The notes beneath the pieces are model-generated. The model made no database searches. It was not told where the DNA came from and was given only the letters and a program-made list of their open reading frames with translations. The position numbers and the translations under genes were made by a program. Shown one piece after another: positions 32,760 to 44,221 of a DNA stretch of 64,000 nucleotides. How positions within the stretch are numbered: position 1 is the first letter of the stretch; each line of letters begins with the position of its first letter. The stretch is from Ligula intestinalis. Taxonomy: Eukaryota; Platyhelminthes; Cestoda; Diphyllobothriidea; Diphyllobothriidae. The DNA is taken from contig JAYGXS010000003.1 of NCBI GenBank assembly GCA_036362985.1, positions 47,292,474 to 47,356,473 of the forward strand, given 5' to 3'.

Positions 32760-33475
32760 CAACGAATTTAAATAACCTCTGCCACAACAGGGGCCATAAA
32801 TTCGTTTACTGGATTTCCCGCATTTTCTTTAAAATAAATCATATCAGATAAGCTGGAAATTATGACTGATACAGATGGCCGAACACTCGGCAGCAGCGAG
32901 GGAGAATGACGCAACCCATAAGCTAAATCTTATTTAAGCGACCCCTATCATACCTTCTTGTTTGCTGGGGGAAAAACTCTCATGAGAGCTGCTGATCACA
33001 CGAACCGTGGTCTAATTTAATCATGATTCTTCATCTCACAACAGGTTCATTGATGAGTAAGTAGTCAAGCACAAAGCGCGTTGGCAAGGGATAATTTCAG
33101 TGACAGTGAACCAAATTACTAAGGCATTACTACGCAGATATCCAACACCGCCGATAAAGGTGTGGAAATTAAAGAATCTAATGCGGGCGATCATTCGGAC
33201 ACTGTGCCAACCACGACCCTCTGTAAGGAATGCGAGAGCCACTAATTTTGTTAGCCATGTGGTGGCAGAGTAACTAGATTTTTTAAATGCCTTAACCCAT
33301 TTTGCATCCATTGACCTTATCTGTTGCTGCCTTTGGTAATAGATTCTGTTGTTAATCCGAAATGCCAGGCGAATGAAATTATTATTAAGACGATAGAGCT
33401 TCCCACGACTACTTTATGTCCATGTGTTAGATTTACGGCTAACATGCTACTTAGATTTTAATAGCAATATTGTAT
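32760..33475. other. No gene recognised
   Basis: No conserved frame on either strand; sequence 3' of a LINE copy. Confidence 0.4.
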
Positions 33476-33513
33476 AGTATTAATTTGTTGGTTGGTTAGT
33501 AGCCCATGCTGGA

Positions 33514-33831
33514 TCAGGGGTTCCAGTCGGAGTCCCCACTGGGTGCAGTTGGGAGACGGAGAAAAGCCGCGACCTCGACCGGCTTGAGCCAAAGGTCCTC
33601 GGGGGTGAGTTGGGTGAGTTGGGTGCCTGGCCTGGAACTGCAGGCGAACAGATGGTGGCAGTCATGAGGCGAGACGCCGCAGTCGGGACAGCAGTCGGGT
33701 ATAGACGGGCCCAACCGGTGTTGGTACTGGCGAAGGAGCATGCAGTAGCCGCTGCGTAGCTGCGCCAGGGTACAGCGAGTGACCCTAGGGAGATGTCGTT
33801 CCGAGGCCGCAATCAGGGGGTGGATGGCCAC
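33514..33831 (-). pseudogene. LINE C-terminal Cys/His block, shifted frame
   Basis: The 105-codon frame contains IAASERHLPRVTRCTLAQLR, then CPDCGVSPHDCHHLFAC, a C-x2-C-x6-H-x4-C-like knuckle found at the C terminus of many Jockey/R1/CR1 RTs. It follows the RT frame with a one-base shift near 33.82 kb. Confidence 0.65.
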
Positions 33832-35617
33832 CCAGAAGGACCGGAAGGTGAAAGCTGATTTTTACGTCCACAACAGCTCTCTGGTGAAGATGCTGGAAGC
33901 CTGTCTTGATGGCGGAGCTATCAACGGGTAGATCAGAGAGAGACGAGACAACAGCTGCCTTGTAATGAGCTCGAATAGACGGCCGAATGTCGCGACTAGA
34001 CTCAAGAGCGTTGCAACGATGGTGATTCAGATGGCCAGGTTGTGAACAGGTCCACCAGAACAGTTGGTCGAGGAGTTTTTTGTGTGAGGCAACCGGCAAG
34101 GCAGAAGCCTCCGCATGAAGGTGATAGGTGGGCGACATTTTATAGCAGCCCGTGATCGTGCGGAGGGCATCGTTCTGTGCTGACTGAAGGCGACAGAGGC
34201 TGGCGGAGCTGATTGTGGGAGACCAGATTGGTGCCGCACAGGTGAGATGCGGCTTGGCCATCACCATGAATGTGGTCGCCAGCAACTCTTTCAAGCAGCC
34301 CCAGGATGTGCCCGCGAGAGCCTTAAGGATCTTGGTGCGCCGGCTCACTTTGCTTGCGATCTCCTTCGCATGGTTCCCGAACGTAAAGAGCGGATATAAA
34401 CGGACGCCGAGGAGCTTGGGCTTACGGACCAGCGGTAAAGCCTCACCGTTGACGATGATAGTTGGGTGACGATTGAACTCTTTCGGATCCAGCATGAAAA
34501 CAGTGACGGACGACTTGGCTGCCGAGATCGATATCCCGCGCTGAGTGAGGTAGTTCACAATGTTAGGCATGAATTTCGAGAAGACCAGTGCAGCCTGATC
34601 AATGCTATGGTGCTGGCAGAAGAAGGTGACATCATCCGCGTATGATACCACTTTGACGGGTGCCGGAGGGAGTGGGAGTTCCCGCATGTAAATGTTGAAC
34701 AGCGTCGGGCTGAGCACAGAGCCTTGAGGAATACTGGAGGTCTGCTTACGGGGCTTGGAGCGAGTAATGCGGAAAAGGACACGATCGTGGTGGCCACAGA
34801 TGTAAGCCTCCAACCACCGGACCAGGCCAGTCGGGACGTTCAGGGATGCCAAGTCCTGCAGGAGCTGGTCGTGGCGGACGCAGTCAAAGGCTCGTGACAG
34901 GTCAATTGAGACAGCCATGGTCCGCGAAACGGGCTTCTGTTGATTGAAGCCCTCGAGGATGGCATCGCTGAGCTCGAAAAGAGCCGTTGTTTTGCCACGA
35001 CCCCACCTGAAACCATGTTGGTGGCTGGATAGATCCACTGCAGACGTCAGAATTGGTAGTAGAAGTCTTTCCAAGATTTTCACCAGTGGAATGAGGAGGG
35101 CGATTGAGCGATAGGAGGTCGCTTGACTGGGGTCCTTGCCAGCTTTGACCAGTGGAATGATGGTGGACTGGTGCCAGAAATCGGGGATGATTGAACTGGC
35201 CAGCGAAAGATTGAAAACTGCTGCCAGGTAGGCAGCCACCTTGGGGCCAATATGGCGCAAATGGATAGGTGCAAGGCCATCGGGTCCTAAGGCTTTCGAG
35301 ACTTTCGTTTTCCTGACGGCAGTGAGGATAGCATCGGCCGAGAAGGAGATGTCCGGGGGCGGGGCCTTATGGAGGAGACGAAGAATGCAGCGCTCGCTTT
35401 TGGGACTGGGCGCCGAGCGGGGCGAGAACAGCTTGTTCATCTTTGCGGCGATAGTAGCCTTGTTGGATATGAACTTGCCATCCCCGAAGCTAATAGACTG
35501 GTTAGTTGTGTCAGCCCGGGGCTTGGTCAGATTGCGTAGAAGTTTCCAGATGGCAGCTGAGTTGCCGCGGAAATTACAGTCTGAAACTCTCACGCCAGCG
35601 TTCCAGTTTGTCATCAT
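33785..35617 (-). pseudogene. LINE reverse transcriptase (610-codon open frame)
   Basis: This is the longest ORF in the window. Residues about 95-130 carry RT motif 1 (VSKALGPDGLAPIHLRHIG). AVSIDLSRAFDCVRHDQLL has the first catalytic Asp, SSIPQGSVLSPTLFNIYM follows, and the catalytic VVSYADDVTFF has Tyr at about residue 326. The thumb region PKLLGVRLYP follows. The frame stops just after LLGGHPPP because of one extra base. The true continuation (IAASERHLPRVTR) is in the next frame, as the copy at 52.2 kb shows. The RT core looks intact. Confidence 0.75.
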
Positions 35618-35768
35618 TGACGGTCTTGGTAATCACGCCGTTGAGTTCGCCGACACGCGGGTCAGTTGCGTTTCGCGCTCGGCTCTCGTTCCAATCGGGA
35701 GGCTTCGCTTGGGTAGTTTGGGCGGAGTATGGGGATAGGACCGTTCGGTATATGGTGGCCTGCTGCTG

Positions 35769-36371
35769 CTAGAAGCAGGTGACGAACGGCCCGCTCCGCC
35801 TTGTGGGCACAGGTGGGGGCGGTAGCTGATCGGTTCCCGCTTCGCATTCCGCGGTGAACGCTGCCCAGTCAGCTCTCTTGATAAAATGCATGTTCGGAGC
35901 CTTGATACGGTCGGCAGAGGTGGCCAATTCGAGCACTATAGAAAGGTGATAGCTCTCTAGGCTGATTTCCGTGCTCCAGGTGGAAGAGGCTACCAGGCTG
36001 AGAATGGCAAGGGAGACATCGGGAGAGCTGGGGGCACCGTTGGGTGGGAGCCGCGTTGGGCTGTCCTCGTTGAGGACTGCGAAGGGAGCTTGCTCTAGTT
36101 CATCGGCCAGGACTTCTCCCCGGGAATCGGCCGCCAAGTTGGAGCACCACAGTTCGTGGTGGGCGTTGAAGTCACCTAGCACCAAACTGTTTCCAGAAGG
36201 TAAGTAGGGAGCGATAGAGGCGGTGAAACCAGGAGGAGAACTGGAAGTTGGAGGGATGAACACGTTCACGACAGTAAGCGGCACCGGGCCAATGTCAAGG
36301 GAAATCGCCAGTACTTTCATGGGATCGGCAACAAGCAGGGGTAGCTGGTGATGGGCAATGGATTTGTCCAC
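35769..36371 (-). pseudogene. LINE APE endonuclease domain
   Basis: This 200-codon frame continues the endonuclease. VNVFIPPTSSSPPGF and LVLGDFNAHHELWCS (the GDFNAH motif) are intact, as is the RADWAAF region before the RT linker. The terminal catalytic S-D-H motif reads SYHLSIVLEL, so the essential Asp is Tyr. This copy's nuclease is expected to be dead even if frameshifts are ignored. Confidence 0.65.
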
Positions 36372-36919
36372 CAGAAAGGCCAGATTTCCACTTTTTTGCG
36401 GCCATGGTCGCGACGGACGATCGTGTAATCGGCACAGGAAGGGACCTTAGTGGAGTAAGACCACTTTGTCGCTTGGATAGCCGCCACAGCTATGCTCTGC
36501 GAACGCATGAAGGCCAGGAGCTGGTCAAGCTTGCCAAGTAGGCCGTTGTCGTTGAACTGGAGGATCTTTAGACCAGGCAGTGAGGCAAGGTCAGAGACCA
36601 GAGGATTTGGGTTCAGGACAGGGCAGGCTGGAGGCGTGGAGACCGGTGGGGGCACGGGACAGCTGGGACACGCGAAGGCGGGCGACCAATCGGCAGCTTT
36701 GGCAAGGCCACTGCAGCAGAGATGGCACCAACCATTGCAGGAGCCGCTACGTACCGACCAGTCGCGGCGGCCCAGGCGGACTTGGCAGAACGAGCGGTAC
36801 CAGAGTGGTCCAGGGTTGGCCTCAATTCCGGCGGCGAGGAAGAGGAGTCGGAGCTGCGTGGCCGGGAGGGGCTGATCCGTCATCAAAACACGGGTTGGGC
36901 TGAGGGGGGGTTGATCCAA
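36317..36919 (-). pseudogene. LINE ORF start: 2A-like peptide, PHD-like finger, start of endonuclease
   Basis: A 200-codon frame. Residues 28-38 read LAAGIEANPGP, matching the 2A consensus (D/G)-V/I-E-x-N-P-G-P, at which ribosomes can skip a peptide bond before the last Pro. Residues about 44-88 are Cys-rich with GWCHLCCSGL and FACPSC, a decayed PHD-like finger of a kind known in CR1 proteins; at least one Cys pair is lost. LKILQFNDNGLLGKLDQLL then begins the APE endonuclease (consensus has N-x-N). The frame shifts near 36.37 kb into the next ORF. Confidence 0.65.
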
Positions 36920-36995
36920 CGTAGGGAGATGGGTGTAGCAGACCTTGGCCGCCGGGGGGCAGGTAGGAACGTGGTCGTAGACGCGTCTGCTGTGG

Positions 36996-37945
36996 TGCCC
37001 GGTAGCTGATATACTTCCCTGCCACAGTTATTCTGATCCACATGAGCGGCCTATCCAACGACACCTTCCTAAGGAATTTATTGCTCATGATGGCAATCTT
37101 CGTATGCGCGCACATATTCGTCTTCCGTTCCTCTTTCAATTTTTTTATGCCGATGTATGCAAACTAGTGCGCAAAACAGTCCAAAATTACACCTTTCTCC
37201 AGTGAGAAGACGATAAATGTTGTAGAATGGAGTCTTCTTCTGGCAAAAGCGGTGTAAAGGTATGATCCACGCTGTTCTCCATCCAATACAATTTCCATGA
37301 GCGCAATCTGCCTCCAATTCAAGGGTTGAGGGGGGGTTTTTGAGACAAATCTGTTCGATTTCGTCCGGAGGATAACCTGCATATAACTGACAGATACAGA
37401 GGCTACAAATCCACACGCCCGAACATTCACAAAACCTTAAGATAACTGACTTGCTTGTTGCTTGCGTAAATTTTCTCACTCAAACAGACGTATTCACATA
37501 ACCATTGGAGATAAACATCACACCTTACAATAGCATTGCCTGTCTGTTAAGTGCCGATTTCCAGATTGCGGAAAACGCGTTTTAGTGAGTGATACTACTG
37601 GATCAAACTTCGCTGAACGTCAAAAGATCTCTCAATCTGACCTTTTACCGTAGAAAGGGAAATCAAGAGAAGAAGAGGCTTCCGCTATCAAAGAGCTTGA
37701 CGTGTTAGAGATATCGAAGCGAATGTGTTGCCAAGTTCAAGTACTTAAGCAAAGTTGGGTCAGAGGAAAATCAAAGCCAGCATTTCAGACCAAATAAACA
37801 TATATGTGAAGAAGTTATCATAGCATCCTTCTCGTCACATCTAAATCGATAGACCACGTGGACATGGCACCAAAAGGAAGACATGAATAAAAAGACACTT
37901 AGTCGTGCGTGGTCGGCGGCAGCTGTGGGAAGTGAAAATGGCAGC
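36996..37945. other. No gene recognised
   Basis: A 133-codon minus-strand ORF at 37078-37479 and an overlapping 88-codon frame have no recognisable domain and no exon support. Probably non-coding. Confidence 0.35.
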
Positions 37946-37949
37946 TGAA

Positions 37950-38220
37950 CGGGTTAAGTAAGTTTAACTCTAGCAACTGCGATATTCAAGCCCAGTTCCT
38001 TGGGAGAGGAGAAGTTATGCGAAGGCCAGTGCAGTAAGAAGAGCTTATGATATACAGAAGGAAGTTGAAAATAGGCAAAAGGAAATGTACTGTCATACGA
38101 CTGCGCAACCGCAATCCGGCCGAAGGCGACTGAAATGACGTCTGCTCGCCAGTCATCAAGTGAGGTCCTCTGTGAGTCGGCCAGTAATTGGATGTTCCAG
38201 CAGCCGGCAGTAGCAAGCGC
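37950..38220 (+). repeat. Dispersed repeat family C, diverged copy
   Basis: GTAAGTTTAACTCTAGCAAC, ATTCAAGCCCAGTTCC and GAAGTTATGCGAAGGCCAGT correspond in order to the family C copies at 31.26, 31.96 and 44.22 kb. Non-coding. Confidence 0.4.
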
Positions 38221-38828
38221 TCACAAGTGCACTTCGACTAGAGCTAGCAACGACAAGCGTTCACAGGTGAGCTTCGTGTAGAGCTAGTCACTACACGGGA
38301 AGGGTTGCATTAGAGATCATTGGGGCCAGATTTGGAAGAAGTGTGAGCGGGGTTGGTCTGACGTCTTCACCGGAGTAGTTACCCTAACTTGGTCTAAGCG
38401 GATGACATCATCCTTGTCTGCGTGAGAAAAGAAGAAGGTCTGGGTATAGTGGAGTTCCACACAGAACAACTCTTCCTAGGGCGATTTCTGGGGAATGCGC
38501 ACACAGCCACACTAAACAAAAACGTGTTTGCCGCTGAATGGAGGCAAGAAGAGATAATTGGCTCTGAACCATGCATTGGGGCTTGAGAAGGGGTTAAAAG
38601 AAGGTATGCTCTAACTCGTTACATTACCCTAAAGACCCGTCCCTGTCTAAGTTTTGAAAGCTCCTTTCAGGGTCGCCTGCACGTAATTTCCGTGATTATG
38701 CCCTGTGTGTTTCGGATAGCTTGAAAGAAGGATTCATGAGGAGATAGAAACATTGCTCAACCTACGAAGATGGAGATAAATGGATGTATCGCAGGGGGTT
38801 AAGGTAGAACCCTAGCAACGGCGAACTT
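38221..38828. other. No gene recognised; short duplication
   Basis: A short direct duplication, (A/C)AAGCGTTCACA-GTG or close with AGAGCTAG (38212-38290), is the only structure seen before the LINE that starts near 38.83 kb. A family C-like ACCCTAGCAACGGCGA word lies at about 38811-38826. Confidence 0.35.
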
Positions 38829-38836
38829 AAGGTTCG

Positions 38837-39187
38837 ATGCTAAAGAGGGAAGTAAACCGCAAAGAAAGGCTGTTCAAAATCTATCGCAGAGAGAGGACCC
38901 CCGAATCGTACAATAGGTATAAGGCACAGAGAAACAAGGTTAAGAGCCTGATACGAATTAGCCGACAAAACTTCGAGAGTAATCTAATAAATCGTGCAGT
39001 AGGAAACCCAAAGCTTTTCTACAGCTACGTTAGGCAATGTACTCGAAATAGAGACCCTATTCCTCTGCTAAAAACAGACGACGGTGTAGAAATTTGCGAG
39101 ATTAGGCGGAACATCTATCCTGCTTCTTCCAGTCAGTCTTTACGAGAGAGGCTGAGTTCACCGCTATTAACTGCAGTGTGGGTGTGA
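38837..39187 (+). pseudogene. CR1-like LINE linker region
   Basis: A 116-codon frame with YRRERTPESYNRYKAQRNKV and LINRAVGNPKLFYSYVRQCT. This is the basic region between endonuclease and RT that is well conserved in CR1 elements. The frame is lost near 39105, where the sequence continues in another frame (FFQSVFTREAEFTAINC). Confidence 0.65.
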
Positions 39188-40158
39188 TCCAGACCATAGA
39201 CTCGGTTGCACTCACGGAAGCTACCGTTCTGCGAGAACTTCTACAGCTTAAAGAAACGAAGTCGTCAGGTCCGGATGAGATACCTGCAAAGCTATTAAAA
39301 GAGCTAGCCATAGAGTTGGCGGTACCCCTGTACCTTATCTTCCGAGCTTCTCTTAATACTGGACAAGTGCCACCCGATTGGAAGACAGCGTGGATCTCAC
39401 CCATCCACAAAAGTGGAAGTCGGGCGACCGCAAATAACTATAGACCGGTCAGCCTCACCTCAATATCCTGCAAGCTTATGGAACGCATAGTCAAACGCGA
39501 GCTGATGCACTTTTTGGAGCAACATCAACTTCTTTCTGATAAGCAGCACGGATTCCGCAGGGGAAGGTCCTGCTTGACCAATCTGCTCTATTGTCTAGAA
39601 CAATGGACCCGAGCGATCGATGAAGGGAATACGGTGCATACAGTCTTCGTAGACTTCAAGAAGGCGCTTGACATGGTGCCCCATCAACGTCTCTTATACA
39701 AGCTCAGCCGCATATGGGTAAGGGGAAACCTTTTGCAGTGGATAGCAAACTTCTTGACTGGTCGTACCCAGACCGTATGTATTGGCGAACAGCGGTCGGC
39801 GGAGGTAGCAGTTGAGAGCGGGGTTCCACAGGGATCTGTTCTTGGCCCTATTCTCTTCCTTATATATATTGATGACTGCATAAGCGGACTAGACTGCGAA
39901 ATCGCAATGTTTGCTGATGACATAAAACTTTGGAAGGTCATACGCAACCAAGACGATGAATTAAACCTCCAGGCAAATTTCCATAGACTAGAGCAATGGT
40001 CAACCCTTTGGCTCATGCCATTCAATGTGGCAAAATGCAACCTAATGCGCTTTGGTAGAACCAGCACTACGCCTCGGAGGGCGTATTACCTGAATCACAC
40101 GTCGCTGCCAGAGGTTGAGGCTCAGAAAGACCTGGGGTGTGGTTCACGCCTTCACTGA
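39105..40158 (+). pseudogene. CR1-like LINE reverse transcriptase
   Basis: RT motifs in order: LKETKSSGPDEIPAKLLKEL, then SPIHKSGSRATANNYRPVSL, then QHGFRRGRSCLTNLL. The first catalytic Asp is in VFVDFKKALDMVPH. GVPQGSVLGPILFLIYIDD follows. The second catalytic pair is FADD at 39910-39921 (Phe instead of Tyr, normal for CR1). The frame ends at LGCGSRLH because of a one-base shift near 40133; the other frame continues VWFTPSLKP. The catalytic residues are intact but the ORF is broken. Confidence 0.75.
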
Positions 40159-40724
40159 AGCCATCACTCCACGTCCTGAAAGTGGCTAAATCCGCAATGT
40201 CGAGCTTGTATCTAATCAAGCGAGCCTTTGCTAAGTTTGACAAAGCTGTATTTGGCAAGGTATTCGGCGCGTTCGTGCGACCTGAACTGGAATTTGCCAT
40301 CCAAGCCTGGAGACCTTGGACAGCCAAAGACAAAAAAAACCTCGAAAGGGTACAAAGACGCGCAACAAAATTAGTACGAGGCCAACGGAACCTCCCTTAT
40401 GAGACCCGATTGGTAAATCTTGACTTGTTTCCTCTGGATTACAGGCAGATACGTGGGGACCTAATCCAGGCATTTCGCATGTTGCGTGGTCAGGATTGCT
40501 GCCTCCAAACAAATGACTTCTTTGAGCGGGCCACCACCTCTAGGCTGCGAGGACACCCCCTCAAATTACGTGTGACTGGGGCAAGACTTGACCCAAGAAA
40601 ATTCTTTTTCTCTAAGAGGGTAATCCAGGCATGGAATGCCCTTCCTGCGGATATTGTCATGTCCCCTTCCGTGGATGTCTTTAAGGCAAACCTAGACCGA
40701 TATGATGAGTATCGTCACGATTAA
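40137..40724 (+). pseudogene. CR1-like LINE C-terminal domain
   Basis: This 195-codon frame reads VRPELEFAIQAWRPWTAKDK, NLERVQRRATKLVRG and LNLFPL-like LDLFPLDYRQIRGDLIQ, the signature CR1 C-terminal region after the RT thumb. FFSKRVIQAWNALPADIV near the end is also typical. It ends at TAA about 140 bases before the element's end. Confidence 0.72.
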
Positions 40725-40865
40725 GTACTCCAAATCCAATCACTGAACTATTCCGATTCTAAAAATTGAAGCGCTCTACATCCAAATCCTGAAATGCTAT
40801 AAATGCTAAAAATATATACTAATAGTAACTTGTAAGTAGTATTATTATTAGTAATTAACCAAATG

Positions 40866-43800
40866 AGTTTCTGACATTATCTACCTATGACGTCTCTACT
40901 CACTATGCGATCTGCCCAGATCGTGTCTGAGGACGCACCTACCGCACCTATGGTCCTAGGCTATGCGGCCCTGTCACACCCTTTCTCGTATCGACCGACT
41001 GCTGACAACGTGGTGGGTTCCTCGGCTCTTGGCACAGCAAAGGCGTATCATGGTCGCATCTCCGGTCTTCGGGACGTTCTCGTGACTCCGAGGTCTCCTC
41101 CTCGTATGGTCCTTCGGGTGTAGATATTACTCGTCATGGATGCCATGGTTACCGTCAACATTCACAGAAGCATCATGCCCCTATCATTCACATGCTTCCC
41201 CACGAGCGACAGTTTTTTTCCTAAAAACCAAAAATGACATTCCATTTTGAATTATGAGCCAGCCTTAGGAGTTTTTTCACTGTCTGCTATTCTTCCTCAG
41301 TTACACTGCTGGCTCGTGTAAACTGCGTGTGAGTTTATTACTTGAAACAAGCGAGTAGTCGTTTGAAACTGTGTCAATGACTTCTTTAGAATGTTCGGCT
41401 TTGCCGATGCATTTCTTAAATCCTATGTACCAAGAGGGAGTTAAAAGGCGTTTGCCTATATTTCCTTTAATAAATTTGACTTGACTTGACTTCTTGCAAC
41501 AAGAGAAAGTGGTGAGACGCCAAATAGAAGGAATAGTTAATTCTGCACAGAAAGAATGGAGAATAGGTAGGAGCAAGTTGGCTGTCAGAAGAACGAGCAG
41601 CCGCATGCCAGCGAGCCGCGTCTGAAATGAAGTGTGCGTGATGATTCCAGGAAGCCCGAAATATGCTTTTTTTCTGCAGCCAATCAAGCAGTGGTGCACA
41701 CTGATGGGCGGATAGTGGCATTCATAGCGGATCAAACAAGAGCGTCCGCTGTAGATTGCGTGCACGTACAACTGCAAGGCTTGGCGGCCGCAGAAAAGGT
41801 GAGTCTGCGCAATGCGGTCCACCACGGGTTTCCAAGTAGAACTAGTGGGCCACTACAGCTGATATGAAGGAGTTGAAGTGACCTAAAGGATTGTGCAGAC
41901 ACCGGTCGTTAGCAAAACGTCTACAAGCTGGAAACTGTTAACTGCCTAAGCACAAGGACAACTAACTTACCATTCACCGGTGACCATGTCAGTTAGATCG
42001 ACCTCCGTGACAGCCGGAACACAGAAAATTAAGTTCGGGCCAGCAGGTGCGTCACCTTATTATTTCCGATGTTAATGTGACGAATTTCGGTGGTGAATTG
42101 TTAAATATAGTCTAAATTCGTCAATCCCCTTGAATTTAACTCACCTGAGTAGATTAAAAGACGAAATTAAAAGGCAGATGTTGCGTAAAAATAGTGACTT
42201 CGCGATCTTTAGGGAACCGCTGGACATGATCCACGGCCAAGAAGACGGCGAGGAGTTAATGATCAATCGTGCCGTAGGAGACTTTTGTAAGATAATGAAG
42301 AAGACCAAAGGCAAGTTTGAACCAGCAAAATGCTCCTGGATATACGTGACAACAGGCACTGTCAAAGTGTTTGTCGCCAACTAGAAGATTTGGAAGTCTG
42401 ATGCATCAACACGAAAGTGCCTGCAATTAAAGCCTTAATTGCCACAACAGCACTCAGCGTCTCACCGAGAAGGCTGAATGTACCCGTAGGACTGCAAAGA
42501 ATACAGCTGAGTGACAGCGTAAGAACAGCCTAGTTCGGAAGAAACTTGTGACAAAAGTCTAGCATGCCAAATAACTCCTTTAAATATCATGTCCTTTGGC
42601 TGACAAAGGCTGATTTGTGGCGCCAGAAGCAGGTATCCTACTTCGGCTCCTCGGACTTAAGCCGCCCCAGGAATCATGCGACCCCGACCAACCAAGCTTA
42701 CATAGTACACTTACTCCTTCAAACCTAAATCATAAGAGTGAGCAGACGGGAGCGCAAGCCCAGAACGGGCCACGAGTCCGAGGACTGTGGTCATTGGCCA
42801 GGCTTCTGTACATAATACACCGTACTCCCAGAAGGGGTCGCGCGGTTGAAATGCTGGACAAATATGGGGGCCAGATCAAGGAAGGATAGGCATTATTAAG
42901 ACTGTACTCCCATTAAAAATACCATAATTTTTGGTGTTGTTGTGCCGTTGTTTGCCCAGCCACATACGTCCCATTCCGCCTTCGGTCTTTCTGGCTGCGG
43001 CTTGCAACTAAGCTTCAGGTGGGTGAGAGAAGAGAGAGTGTGGTAGATAATGAGCACGTCTACCGTAACTATAAATGCAGTCACGTGCAGTTCACGTCCC
43101 TGCGCCCACCATGTTCAAGGGGTCATGTTCGTACTCGACGATGGAGTCATCGTGTACCTTATCCTTTCTGTTCCAAAAAGGCACAGTGTCATAACTAGTA
43201 TTGTGCACGGATTACACCCACTGTTAAGCGCTGCACAAAGAATGTCACATTTGAAATACCTTCGGAGGAAGTAACTAAAGAGAGCATTCTCAAATGACAG
43301 CTGTTAGGGCTGATACGAAGTCAAATACAATAAAATCGGACAACTAATCGCCAAAAATGCATGTCCACCTTACCAGGAGACGCAGCAGACGAGGCACATA
43401 GGTCCTGATAGAGGTCGCGTGAACGTTCATAAACGAATGTCAACAGCCTGTGGTGACTCACTCCACATAGGCGAGCATGTCCGAAGGCTCGCTGCCGCTA
43501 ACGAGTACTTTTGCGCTTGAGGCGCCGTCTGCAACAGCCAATCAAGTCCCGCAATGGCTAGCCTCTCTCGGTGGCGAATAGGACGCATGCACGCCTTGGT
43601 CGATGCAGTCTTTCCGGCCAATAACCCTTGAGGCAACCAGACAATGCCCGTTCTCGCTGCTGCTGAAAACCGCACTTGGACCGCGGCTGGCTCTCCTACT
43701 GGTCATGAACTATCCAAGTCAAATCTCTGTCCATCTATTCTCCTTTCCATTGGATACACAATACATTCTTCCTATTACTCTGGCCTTTCACGCCTTATCC

Positions 43801-43898
43801 TATTCAACTAGCTTATAAATGTTGGGACACGTTCGATCGCCTATTATCCGGCCGGACTGCATCGTATCCCACAAACTCCTGATCAAACCCGACTGGAC
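40866..43898. other. No recognised gene; unassigned ORFs
   Basis: A 174-codon minus-strand ORF (41301-41825) contains a hydrophobic run but also a (GACTT)n-like microsatellite (41477-41491, + strand) and no known domain. A plus-strand frame at 42130-42384 (84 codons) has an acidic/basic mix (HGQEDGEELMINRAVGDF) that I do not recognise. Both could be chance or decayed repeats. Confidence 0.35.
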
Positions 43899-43899
43899 A

Positions 43900-44075
43900 A
43901 CGAGTTCGTAGCTCAATGGTTAGGGCGCTTGACTCTGATCAAAAAGGTCGCGAGTTCAAGGCCCGCGTGGGGCACCATTTGGGTCTGGGTATGACCGGCT
44001 GACGACGGCTACTAGTCAGAAATGGTCATTCCAGTCTCCCTTGCCTTCACCGGCAATACTACCTGCATAGACTCA
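43900..44075 (+). repeat. tRNA-derived SINE family B, plus-strand copy 2
   Basis: The head 43902-43970 reads like a tRNA (GTTCGTAGCTCAATGGTTAG, A box; GCGAGTTCAAGGC, B box). The family body follows: GGTCTGGGTATGACCGGCTG, ACTAGTCAGAAATGG and CACCGGCAATACTACCTGC. It matches the copies at 32.5 and, inverted, 31.7 kb. Confidence 0.6.
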
Positions 44076-44221
44076 GCATTTTTTAAAATTTGGGTGGTGC
44101 TGATCCACCGGTCTGGTAGTTACACACAAAAACTCAGACGTCGCAAACGAGGTGTCCACTGCTACCCTACGAGGCGGACACAGCAGTGGCTGTGGTTTAT
44201 AGTGATATCATCGCAATGGTG

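Larger units (their letters stand above)
33480..36995 (-). mobile_element. Jockey/CR1-group LINE, nearly full length
   Basis: Minus-strand order: a leader, then an N-terminal 2A-like motif with a PHD-like finger (36.92-36.65 kb), an APE endonuclease (36.5-35.8 kb), a reverse transcriptase (610-codon frame 33785-35617, YADD at 34631-34642) and a Cys/His-rich C-terminal block (33514-33831). The 3' end has a short (AACC)n-like tail on the minus strand. Breaks between ORF1/EN, EN/RT and RT/C-terminal block make it inactive. A shorter copy of the same family lies inside COG8 intron 2 at 52.2-52.9 kb. Confidence 0.78.
38829..40865 (+). mobile_element. CR1-like LINE, 5'-truncated
   Basis: Plus-strand frames run from the EN-RT linker through the RT to the C terminus: linker ORF 38837-39187, RT 39105-40158, C-terminal 40137-40724. 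No endonuclease precedes it, so it is 5'-truncated as is usual for LINE insertions. The 3' end is AT-rich with a short (TTA)n-like tract (AGTATTATTATTAGTAATTA near 40838-40857). Two frameshifts disable it. Confidence 0.75.

Noticed and set aside
35241..35772. 165- and 88-codon plus-strand ORFs
   Set aside because: They are antisense to the LINE RT and endonuclease linker.
36492..37009. Plus-strand ORFs rich in Arg/Gly
   Set aside because: They are antisense to the GC-rich LINE ORF1 region and have no domain.
41301..41825. 174-codon minus-strand ORF with hydrophobic segments
   Set aside because: It includes a GACTT-type microsatellite, has no recognised domain and is within the length expected by chance for this amount of sequence.
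43902..43970. tRNA gene on the plus strand
   Set aside because: The same head and body recur at 31.7 and 32.5 kb with degenerate stems; treated as SINE family B.
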